A stretch of 64,000 bases of DNA from Catenuloplanes niger (lineage in GTDB: Bacteria > Actinomycetota > Actinomycetes > Mycobacteriales > Micromonosporaceae), in NCBI RefSeq assembly GCF_031458255.1, contig NZ_JAVDYC010000001.1, forward strand, positions 5,155,001 to 5,219,000, in the 5' to 3' direction. The position numbers were made by a program, and so were the translations under genes. This document shows positions 57,118 to 64,000 of this stretch, in pieces. The stretch's first letter is position 1. Each line of letters begins with the position of its first letter. Below the pieces are notes generated by a model. It had not been told where the DNA came from. It saw only the letters and a list, made by a program, of their open reading frames with translations, and searched no databases.

Positions 57118-60078
57118 ATGAGACAACGACTGGCCACGCTGCTGGCCGCCGCCGTCACGCTCACCTCGACCGTCCTCACCGTCCAGTCCGCCCCGGCCGG
57201 CGCGGCCCCCGCCGACCTGGCCCGCGCCAAGACGTTCACCGCGAGCAGCGGGAACGGCTCCTACACCGCCACCAACGCCGGCGACGGCGACCCGGCCACC
57301 TACTGGGAGAGCACGAACAACGCCTGGCCGCAGTGGATCCAGGTGGACCTGGGGGCGGCCTCGGCCGTCACCCGCGCGGTGCTGCGGCTGCCCGCCGGCT
57401 GGGCGGCCCGTACCCAGACGATCGCGGTGCAGGACGGCGCGACCGGCGCCACGCTCGCGGCCGCGGCCGGGCGCACGTTCGACCCGGGCGGCGGCAACAC
57501 GGTCACCGTCCCGCTCTCCGCCACGGTCCGCCACCTGCGGCTGAGCATCACCGCGAACACCGGCTGGCCGGCCGCGCAACTGTCCACGCTGGAGGTGTGG
57601 GGCGAGCAGACCACGAACCCGGCGGAGCCGAACCTGGCGCTCGGCCGGCCCACGACCGGCTCGTCGACCGTCCACTCGTTCGTGGCGGCCAACGCGACGG
57701 ACGGGAACACCGCGACCTACTGGGAGAGCGCGGCCGGTGCGTATCCGGCCACGCTGACCGTCGCGCTCGGCCGCACCGCGTCCGTCACGTCCGTGACCGT
57801 CCGGCTCAACCCGGACCCGGCGTGGTCCACCCGGGTGCAGAACATCCAGGTGCTCGGGCGCGCGCCGGACGCGACCGGGTTCACCGGCCTGGCCGGCGCG
57901 GCGAACCGCACGTTCGACCCGGCGACCGGCAACACCGTCACCATCGGCGTCGCGGCCACGGTGACGGAGGTGCAACTGCGGTTCACCTCCAATACCGGTG
58001 CCACCGGCGCGCAGGTCGCGGAGCTGCAGGTTGCCGGCACCGTCGTGCCGGACCCGGAACCGGAACCCAGCTCGGACCTGGTCGCGTCGCCGGTGAGCTG
58101 GTCGCCGTCGAACCCGTCGGCCGGCACCACGGCCACGTTCACGGTCGCGATCAGGAACCAGGGCACGATCGCGTCCGCGGCCGGCGCGCACGGGATCACG
58201 CTGACGCTGCTGAACGAGGCCGGTGCGGTCGTACGTACCCTCAGCGGCTCGTCGAACGGGGTGATCGCCGCCGGCGCCACCACGGCACCGGTGTCGCTCG
58301 GGACGTGGGCCGCGGCCAACGGCCGGTTCACGGTCCGCGTGGTGCTCGCGGACGACGCCAACGAGCTCGCGGCGAAGCGTGCGAACAACACCAGCGAGAC
58401 GCCGCTGTTCGTCGGGCGGGGCGCGAACATGCCCTATGCCGTGTACGAGGCGGAGGACGGCCAGATCGGCGGCGGCGCGGTGCCGGTCGGCCCGAACCGC
58501 ACGGTCGGCGACCTGGCCGGTGAGGCGTCCGGGCGGCGCGCGGTCACGCTGAACAGCACCGGCGCGTACGTCCAGTGGACCACCCGGGCCAGCACGAACA
58601 CGCTGGTCACCCGGTTCTCCATCCCGGACGGCAGCAACTCCACGCTGAACATCTACGTCAACGGCGCGTTCCTCAAGGCGATCTCGCTGACCTCGCGGTT
58701 CGCCTGGCTCTACGGCGACGAGGCCGCGCCGAACAACAACCCGTCGTCCGGCCCGCCGCGGCACATCTACGACGAGGCGAACGTGCTGCTCGGCACGACC
58801 GTCCCGGCCGGCGCCACGATCCGGCTGCAGAAGGACGCGGCGAACAGCGGGCCGTTCGCGATCGACTTCGTGAACCTGGAGCAGGTCGCCGCCGCGCCGA
58901 ACCCGGACCCGGCCCGGTACGCGGTGCCGGCCGGCTTCACCCACCAGGCCGTGCAGGACGCGCTCGACCGGGCCCGGCAGGACGCCGCTCTGGCCGGCGT
59001 CTACCTGCCGGCGGGCGACTACCAGACCGGCTCGAAGTTCCAGGTCTACGGCAAGGCGGTACGGGTGATCGGCGCCGGCCCGTGGTTCACCCGCTTCCAG
59101 GCGCCGGCCGGGCAGGAGAACACGGACATCGGGTTCCGGTCCGAGGCGAGCGCGAACGGGTCGGTCTTCTCCGGGTTCGCCTACTTCGGCAACTACACGT
59201 CGCGGATCGACGGGCCCGGCAAGGTGTTCGACTTCGCCAACCTGGCGAACCAGACGATCGACAACATCTGGGTCGAGCACATGGTGTGCCTCTACTGGGG
59301 CGCCAACACGGACAACATGGTCATCAGGAACTCGCGGATCCGGAACACGTTCGCGGACGGCGTGAACATGACCAACGGCAGCACCGGCAACCTGGTGTCC
59401 AACAACGACGCGCGGGCCACCGGCGACGACAGTTTCGCGCTGTTCTCCGCGATCGACGCGGGTGGCGCGGACGAGCGGGACAACGTCTACGAGAACCTGA
59501 CCAGCACGCTGACCTGGCGGGCCGCGGGCGTCGCGGTCTACGGCGGCTACGCGAACACGTTCCGCAACATCTACATCGCGGACACGCTGGTCTATTCCGG
59601 CGTCACGATCAGCTCGCTGGACTTCGGGTATCCGATGAACGGGTTCGGCGCGGACCCGCCGACCCGGTTCGAGAACATCTCGATCGTCCGGTCCGGCGGC
59701 CACTTCTGGGGAGCGCAGACGTTCCCCGCGATGTGGCTCTTCTCCGCGTCGAAGGTGTTCCAGGGCATCCGGGTGAGCAACCTGGACATCGTCGACCCGA
59801 CGTACAGCGGGATCATGTTCCAGACCCAGTACGACGCCGCGGGGCGGCCGGTGAACCCGATCACCGACACCGTGTTCACCAACGTCTCGATCACCGGTGC
59901 GCGGAAGTCCGGCGACGCGTTCGACGCCAAGTCCGGCTTCGGCGTCTGGGCGAACGAGCTGCCCGAGCCGAACCAGGGGCCGGCGGTCGGCGCGGTCACG
60001 TTCAACAACCTGCGGCTGGCCGGCAACGCGCAGGACATCCGGAACACGACGCCGCTCCGGATCACCATCAACCCGTGA
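57118..60078 (+). CDS. Secreted GH87-type alpha-1,3-glucanase with discoidin and carbohydrate-binding domains
   Basis: A 986-residue exported protein. Signal peptide 1-30. Two F5/8-type (discoidin, CBM32-like) domains lie at about 33-165 and 172-315 (each with YWES...WIQVDLG or equivalent). A CARDB domain follows at about 320-430 (NPSAGTTATFTVAIRNQG), then a CBM6/35-like domain at about 438-595 (YEAEDGQIGGG). A right-handed beta-helix runs from about 600 (QAVQDALDRARQDAALAGVYLPAGDYQTG). Asp747, Asp770 and Asp771 have the +23/+24 spacing I recall for the catalytic acids of GH87 mycodextranase/alpha-1,3-glucanases. It probably degrades fungal or dental-type alpha-1,3-glucan. Confidence 0.85.
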   Translation: MRQRLATLLAAAVTLTSTVLTVQSAPAGAAPADLARAKTFTASSGNGSYTATNAGDGDPATYWESTNNAWPQWIQVDLGAASAVTRAVLRLPAGWAARTQTIAVQDGATGATLAAAAGRTFDPGGGNTVTVPLSATVRHLRLSITANTGWPAAQLSTLEVWGEQTTNPAEPNLALGRPTTGSSTVHSFVAANATDGNTATYWESAAGAYPATLTVALGRTASVTSVTVRLNPDPAWSTRVQNIQVLGRAPDATGFTGLAGAANRTFDPATGNTVTIGVAATVTEVQLRFTSNTGATGAQVAELQVAGTVVPDPEPEPSSDLVASPVSWSPSNPSAGTTATFTVAIRNQGTIASAAGAHGITLTLLNEAGAVVRTLSGSSNGVIAAGATTAPVSLGTWAAANGRFTVRVVLADDANELAAKRANNTSETPLFVGRGANMPYAVYEAEDGQIGGGAVPVGPNRTVGDLAGEASGRRAVTLNSTGAYVQWTTRASTNTLVTRFSIPDGSNSTLNIYVNGAFLKAISLTSRFAWLYGDEAAPNNNPSSGPPRHIYDEANVLLGTTVPAGATIRLQKDAANSGPFAIDFVNLEQVAAAPNPDPARYAVPAGFTHQAVQDALDRARQDAALAGVYLPAGDYQTGSKFQVYGKAVRVIGAGPWFTRFQAPAGQENTDIGFRSEASANGSVFSGFAYFGNYTSRIDGPGKVFDFANLANQTIDNIWVEHMVCLYWGANTDNMVIRNSRIRNTFADGVNMTNGSTGNLVSNNDARATGDDSFALFSAIDAGGADERDNVYENLTSTLTWRAAGVAVYGGYANTFRNIYIADTLVYSGVTISSLDFGYPMNGFGADPPTRFENISIVRSGGHFWGAQTFPAMWLFSASKVFQGIRVSNLDIVDPTYSGIMFQTQYDAAGRPVNPITDTVFTNVSITGARKSGDAFDAKSGFGVWANELPEPNQGPAVGAVTFNNLRLAGNAQDIRNTTPLRITINP

Positions 60079-60087
60079 CGTCGGGGT

Positions 60088-60110
60088 GGGGGCGGCTCCC
60101 GGCCGCCCCC
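60088..60110 (+). terminator. Hairpin after the glucanase gene
   Basis: GGGGGCGGC (60088-60096) pairs with GCCGCCCCC (60102-60110), 10 bases after the stop codon. Confidence 0.65.
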
Positions 60111-60178
60111 GCCTCGTCGCCGGGGCCAACCGTCGTCCCGCCGCCGCCCGCGGTGAGCGGGCCGGGTGATGGCGGTGG

Positions 60179-61129
60179 TCAGGGATCCGCTCGGTGGCGG
60201 CCCGGTGCCTCGAAGACGTCGGTGGCCTGGTCCTCCCACGCCGTGCCGGGCGCGACCTCGCGGACCAGTGGGGCGACGCCGGTCAGCGGCACGTAGACCT
60301 GCGCGTCGACCGCCTCGGCGAGCAGCAGCGCGACCGCGAAGCTGGTCGGGCGTTCCGCCGGGTCACGCGATATGCACTGCAGGCAGAGCGCGGCGACCTC
60401 GTCGGGGAGGCCGGGGACCGGCGGCAGCGGGGCCGCCTCGACGCCCGGTGGGATCGCGTTCGGCGGTACGCCGGGCAGGTCGGACGGGGTCCACGGGAGG
60501 CGGCGGGCCAGGCAGAGGTAGAGGAGCACGCCGAGCGCGTAGACGTCCGCGGCCGGGGTGGCCGGCGTGACCGTGTCGGCCTCCAGGCGCTCGGGGGCGA
60601 CGAACGCGGGCGTGCCGACGATCGTGCCGTCCAGGCCGGAGTCCGGTTCACCGACGAGCGCCGCGATGCCGAAGTCGAGCACCTTCACGCCGGCCGGCGT
60701 GAGGATGATGTTGGCCGGCTTGATGTCCCGGTGCACGATGCCGTGCACGTGCGCGGCGGCCAGCGCGGCCGCCACCTCGGCGCAGACGCGCACCGCGATC
60801 TGCCAGTCGAGCGGGCCGGCGCGCAGGTGGTCGGCGAGCGTCTCGCCCTCGACCAGCTCCATCACGATGTACGGCGCGGGCTGCCCGGGCAGCACCGAGG
60901 ACATGCCGAAGTCGTGCACGCTGGCCACGTTCGGGTGGGCGAGCCGTGCGGCCGAGCGCGCCTCGGTGCGCACCTGCTCGACCACGGCCTCCGCCTCGGC
61001 CAGGTGCGGCGCGATCAGCTTGACCGCGACCGGCCGGTCCAGCACGTTGTCGTGCCCACGCCACACTTCGGACATCCCGCCCACACCGATGCGTTGTTCG
61101 AGGCGGTAGCGCTCGCCCAGAACACGCAT
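60179..61129 (-). CDS. Serine/threonine protein kinase
   Basis: A 316-residue Hanks-type kinase. Gly-loop IGVGGMSEVW, catalytic Lys in RPVAVKLI, HRDIKPANIIL catalytic loop, DFGIAAL, and the APE-like APERLEADT. The C-terminus after the kinase lobe is short (DQATDVFEAPGRHRADP), with no transmembrane helix and no PASTA or sensor domain, so it is a soluble kinase. Targets unknown. It is upstream of and near the MFS gene on the same strand. Confidence 0.92.
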   Translation of the reverse strand: MRVLGERYRLEQRIGVGGMSEVWRGHDNVLDRPVAVKLIAPHLAEAEAVVEQVRTEARSAARLAHPNVASVHDFGMSSVLPGQPAPYIVMELVEGETLADHLRAGPLDWQIAVRVCAEVAAALAAAHVHGIVHRDIKPANIILTPAGVKVLDFGIAALVGEPDSGLDGTIVGTPAFVAPERLEADTVTPATPAADVYALGVLLYLCLARRLPWTPSDLPGVPPNAIPPGVEAAPLPPVPGLPDEVAALCLQCISRDPAERPTSFAVALLLAEAVDAQVYVPLTGVAPLVREVAPGTAWEDQATDVFEAPGRHRADP

Positions 61130-61160
61130 GGGGAACTCCTTAGACGAGAACGGCCGTTGA

Positions 61161-62375
61161 TCATCTACCCGATTGCGGCGCGGGCAAACCCGCCGGGAGG
61201 GGTGGTTGTGCGCGTTCGACCACGCGCGACACGGACAGGACGACCAGGCCCGCGACGGAGAGAACCGCGCCGACCCAGGCGGTGGAAAGGTACCCGTACC
61301 CGGCCGCGATCACCATGCCGCCGAGCCACGCACCGGCCGCGTTCGCCAGGTTGAGCGCGGAGTGGTTGGAACTGGCGGCGAGCGCGGGCGCGTCCGGCGA
61401 GACCGCCATCAGCCGCATGGTGAGCGCGGTGCCGATCACCTGGCAGGCCACGCCGATCAGGAAGATCAGCGCGATCGCGGCCGGAACGTACTGCGCGGTG
61501 GTCGCGAACAGAACGAGCACCGCGAGCATGCCGATCATGCCGCCGAGCAGCGTTCCCATGATCGAGTGGTCGGCGAGCCGGCCGCCCAGCAGCGTGCCCA
61601 CGGTCATGCCGACGCCGAAGACCGCCAGCACCCACGGCACCCCGCCGGCCGGCAGCCCGCTGACCTCGGTGAGCGTGGGCGCGACGTAGCTGTAGACCGC
61701 GAACATGCCGCCGAACCCGACGATGCCGGTGACCAGCGCGAACCACACCTGCGGACGGCGGAACGCGCCCAGCTCGGTGCGGATCGTGGCGTGCGCCGCG
61801 GCCGGGACCGCCGGCACCAGGAAGTGCACCGCCGCGATGGTGAGCAGGCCGATCGCGGCGATCATGCCGTACGCGGCCCGCCAGTGCACGTGCTGGCCGA
61901 CCGCGGTGGCCACCGGCACGCCGATGATGTTGGAGACGGTCAGGCCCATCATCACGCCGGCCACCGCACGGCCGGCCCGGTCCGCCGGGACCAGGCGCGC
62001 GGCCACCACCGACGCGATCCCGAAGTACGCGCCGTGCGGCAGCCCGGCGATGAACCGGGCCAGGTAGACCAGCGGCGCGTTCGGTGCGATCGCGGAGAGG
62101 CCGTTGCCGACCAGGAACGCGACCATCAGGCCGAGCAGCAGCAGCTTGCGGTCCAGTCGCGCGGTGAGCGCGGTGATCAGCGGCGCGCCGACCACCACGC
62201 CGAGCGCGTACGCGCTGATGCCGTAGCCCATCGACGGGATGGAGACGTGCAGCGTGGCGGCCATCTCCGGGAGCAGCCCCATGGCCGCGAACTCGCTGGT
62301 GCCGATGCCGAAGCCGCCGAGCGCGACGGCGGTCAGCGCGATGCCGACCCGGCCGGACTTGATCTCCCCACCCAT
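61161..62375 (-). CDS. MFS transporter, sugar-efflux / AraJ-like
   Basis: A 404-residue permease with twelve helices. VALGGFGIGTSEFAAMGLLPEMAATLHVSIPSMGYGISAYALGVVVGAPLITALTARLDRKLLLL contains the family start (GTSEF) and the loop 2-3 motif; LARFIAGLPHGAYFGIASVVAARLV is the second hallmark (GLPHGAYFG). This is the DHA1 subfamily of arabinose/drug effluxers. Substrate unknown. ATG 62375 gives a normal N-terminus. Confidence 0.88.
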   Translation of the reverse strand: MGGEIKSGRVGIALTAVALGGFGIGTSEFAAMGLLPEMAATLHVSIPSMGYGISAYALGVVVGAPLITALTARLDRKLLLLGLMVAFLVGNGLSAIAPNAPLVYLARFIAGLPHGAYFGIASVVAARLVPADRAGRAVAGVMMGLTVSNIIGVPVATAVGQHVHWRAAYGMIAAIGLLTIAAVHFLVPAVPAAAHATIRTELGAFRRPQVWFALVTGIVGFGGMFAVYSYVAPTLTEVSGLPAGGVPWVLAVFGVGMTVGTLLGGRLADHSIMGTLLGGMIGMLAVLVLFATTAQYVPAAIALIFLIGVACQVIGTALTMRLMAVSPDAPALAASSNHSALNLANAAGAWLGGMVIAAGYGYLSTAWVGAVLSVAGLVVLSVSRVVERAQPPLPAGLPAPQSGR

Positions 62376-62526
62376 GCCCGGATCGTGACAGCTCCGCCGT
62401 TGCATTCATAGGACGACCGACACAGCGGACAGTCAGTTCATGTTACTTGCGGGTAAAGGAAAAATCACCGTCTATCTTTGCTGGTAACGCCCGCTTTACG
62501 CTCTTCGCACCCCCTAGGAGGTTCGG

Positions 62527-63312
62527 ATGGGCAAGTGGGCACTCAGGCTCTCCGTCACGTTCACCACCGTGCTGGCCGCGATCACCGTCGGGCCGGCCGC
62601 GCACGCCGACGCACCCGTCGACTACGTCGCGCTCGGCGACTCCTACTCGTCCGGCACCGGTGCCACCGGCGCGACCGGTAGCTGCATGCGCAGCCCCAAC
62701 GGCTACCCGCAGCTGTGGGCGAACCGGCACCAGACGTCCTCGTTCGCGTTCGTCGCCTGCGGCGGCGCCACCACCGACGACGTCCGCGCCACCCAGGTGG
62801 CCTCGCTCGGCGCCGGGACCGACCTGGTCACCATCACGATCGGTGGCAACGACGCCGGCTTCGCGACCGGCGCGATCTCCTGCGTGCTGGGCAGCGACGA
62901 GGTCTGCCTTGGCGTGGTGGAGGCGGCCCGGGCCTACATCCGGACCGTGCTGCCGGGCCGGCTCGACCGCACGTACGCGGACATCACGGCGCGGGCGCCG
63001 TCCGCCGAGGTGGTCGTGCTCGGCTATCCGCGGCTCTTCGAGACCGGCGCCTGCCCGGGCGGGCTCAGCCTGACCAAGCGCCAGGCGCTCAACGCCGCGG
63101 CCGACGACCTCGCCGCCGTCACCGCGGCGCGAGCCCGGGCGGCCGGGCTGACCTGGGCGGACACCCGTCCGATCTTCGCCGGGCACGGGGTCTGCTCCGG
63201 CGCTCCGTGGATCAACCGGGTCAACCTGCTCAATCTGGCCAGCACATTCCATCCGAACAACGCCGGATACGCCAGCGGCTACCTGCCCGCGCTGGAAAAC
63301 GTCACGGGCTGA
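62527..63312 (+). CDS. Secreted SGNH/GDSL esterase-lipase
   Basis: A 261-residue secreted hydrolase. Signal peptide (LRLSVTFTTVLAAITVGPAAHA); block I YVALGDSYSSGTG with the nucleophile Ser; block III TITIGGNDAGF with the oxyanion Asn; block V TFHPNNAGY with the catalytic His. Six cysteines fit three disulfides as in actinobacterial SGNH lipases. CTAGGAGGTTCGG is a strong ribosome binding site. It acts on esters outside the cell. Confidence 0.92.
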   Translation: MGKWALRLSVTFTTVLAAITVGPAAHADAPVDYVALGDSYSSGTGATGATGSCMRSPNGYPQLWANRHQTSSFAFVACGGATTDDVRATQVASLGAGTDLVTITIGGNDAGFATGAISCVLGSDEVCLGVVEAARAYIRTVLPGRLDRTYADITARAPSAEVVVLGYPRLFETGACPGGLSLTKRQALNAAADDLAAVTAARARAAGLTWADTRPIFAGHGVCSGAPWINRVNLLNLASTFHPNNAGYASGYLPALENVTG

Positions 63313-63322
63313 TCAGCGGTAC

Positions 63323-63348
63323 GCACGGGGAGCGCCCGCTCCCCGTGC
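63323..63348 (+). terminator. Hairpin after the SGNH esterase gene
   Basis: GCACGGGGAGC (63323-63333) and GCTCCCCGTGC (63338-63348) form an 11-bp perfect stem, 10 bases after the stop codon. Confidence 0.7.
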
Positions 63349-63360
63349 GATCCTGGGCAA

Positions 63361-64000
63361 ATGCGGCTTAGATCCGTATTCGCCCCATTGGCCGTGGCGG
63401 CCGGGCTCGCCTGGGCGGCCCGCGGCCTGCCGCCGGCGTTCGGCGCCCGGCCACCCGCGCACCCCTCGCGGCGCACCGTCCGCCGGCTGCCCGGCGCGCT
63501 CGACCGCGCCGACCGGATCGCCAAGTCCGGGCAGTTCCGCGACGGCGCGTTCCGCAACGTCGATCCGCCGCACCTGATGAAGCCCGGCACCACCCGCGAG
63601 GCGATGCTCGGCATGATCTTCAGCGCCCGGAAGCGCCGCCCGGTCCGGCCGGTCCCGGTGCTGCGGCCGGACTTCACCGCCCGGGACGGCCTGCACGTCA
63701 CCTGGCTCGGCCACTCCACCTCGGTGGTCGAGATCGACGGCGCCCGGGTGCTGCTCGACCCGGTCTGGAGCGACCGCTGCTCGCCGTCCGCGCTGGCCGG
63801 GCCGCGCCGCCTGCACCCGATGCCGCTGCCGATCGAGGACCTGCCCCGGCTGGACGCGATCGTCGTCTCGCACGACCACTACGACCACCTCGACCTGCCC
63901 ACCGTGCGTGCGCTCGCGGCCCGGCAGGACGCGCCGTTCCTGGTGCCGCTCGGCGTGGGTGCCCACCTCGAACGCTGGGGTGTGCCGGTGCGGCGGATCG
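63361..64000 (+). CDS. Metallo-beta-lactamase-fold hydrolase (N-terminal part; cut by window edge)
   Basis: An open frame from ATG 63361 runs off the right edge (about 213 residues). After a hydrophobic N-terminus (SVFAPLAVAAGLAWAARG) and basic linker, the MBL domain begins: DGLHVTWLGHSTSVVEIDGARVLLDPVWSDRCSP, and the zinc motif VSHDHYDHLDLPTVRAL gives HxHxDH with Tyr before Asp (HDHYDHLD). The layout resembles NAPE-PLD/UlaG-type hydrolases that act on phospholipids or sugar lactones. Remaining residues lie outside the window. Confidence 0.85.
   Translation, partial: MRLRSVFAPLAVAAGLAWAARGLPPAFGARPPAHPSRRTVRRLPGALDRADRIAKSGQFRDGAFRNVDPPHLMKPGTTREAMLGMIFSARKRRPVRPVPVLRPDFTARDGLHVTWLGHSTSVVEIDGARVLLDPVWSDRCSPSALAGPRRLHPMPLPIEDLPRLDAIVVSHDHYDHLDLPTVRALAARQDAPFLVPLGVGAHLERWGVPVRRI

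Noticed and set aside
57046-60129. Large open frame on the minus strand through the glucanase
   Set aside because: It is the antisense shadow of a strongly supported secreted enzyme, with low-complexity Arg/Gly/Val composition and no domain.

Overview
The window is very GC-rich and densely coded on both strands, with GTG starts common, 4-bp stop/start overlaps (ATGA or GTGA) and no introns, tRNA, rRNA, CRISPR array or insertion sequence that I can see. The gene content points to a high-GC actinobacterium, most likely Micromonosporaceae (Actinoplanes/Catenuloplanes-like): a mycothiol gene (mshB), the glpX / DUF4245 / xseB-xseA / ispH neighbourhood, the fdxA-dapC pair next to a GNAT gene, a mycobacterial-type sdhCAB operon, a SigE-family sigma/anti-sigma pair and many secreted GC-rich proteins. 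The family-level assignment is inference.

Layout. 1-4.7 kb: otsB fragment, a PIN-PhoH protein, a secreted muralytic-type protein behind a Crp-like site and a hairpin-rich leader, a trypsin-like protease and a rhomboid protease. 4.8-7.6 kb: a trpB-trpA pair under a promoter bracketed by two palindromic operators, followed by a GntR/UTRA regulator. 7.6-18.2 kb: glpX, DUF4245 protein, two paralogous lipoproteins, xseB/xseA, a membrane protein, ispH, rmuC, a Gly-rich membrane protein, a MOSC protein and another membrane protein. 18.3-29.5 kb: valS, the sigma/anti-sigma pair, a DUF3152 metalloprotease-like lipoprotein, a heterodimeric ABC exporter, and the alkylation-repair genes ada-alkA and ogt. 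29.7-37.8 kb: a membrane protein, then a run of five minus-strand genes (lipoprotein, two pol-beta-type nucleotidyltransferases, MazE-like and MazF-like), an MFS transporter, ychF, peptidase E, a bacterial PH protein, a degenerate PCD-like protein and a Nudix hydrolase. 37.8-41.5 kb: sdhB, sdhA, sdhC. 41.7-50.1 kb: a Ser-rich membrane protein, a DPP4-like protein without its catalytic Ser and His, mshB, a VanW-like protein, then a gene-poor gap with an 83-bp palindrome and tandem repeats, and a GNAT protein. 50.2-56.4 kb: fdxA-dapC, a SnoaL-like protein and an esterase behind a MerR-type promoter, a GAF-PAS membrane protein that stops where a GGDEF domain should start, a P-loop kinase and a secreted protein. 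57.1-64 kb: a large secreted GH87-type alpha-1,3-glucanase, a Ser/Thr kinase, an MFS exporter, a secreted SGNH esterase and a metallo-beta-lactamase-fold hydrolase cut by the window end.

Most of this is ordinary chromosomal core with small accessory insertions. The observations most worth a second look are the operator-bracketed trpBA promoter, the two-nucleotidyltransferase plus MazEF-like gene run, the double-mutant DPP4-like pseudoenzyme, the PAS protein that has lost its GGDEF domain, the MerR-type 19-bp-spacer promoter, the 83-bp palindrome with its 40-bp tandem repeats, and a dispersed intergenic repeat family with three copies in the window. Coordinates, motifs and repeats were read by eye; family names come from recognised motifs, not from searches.
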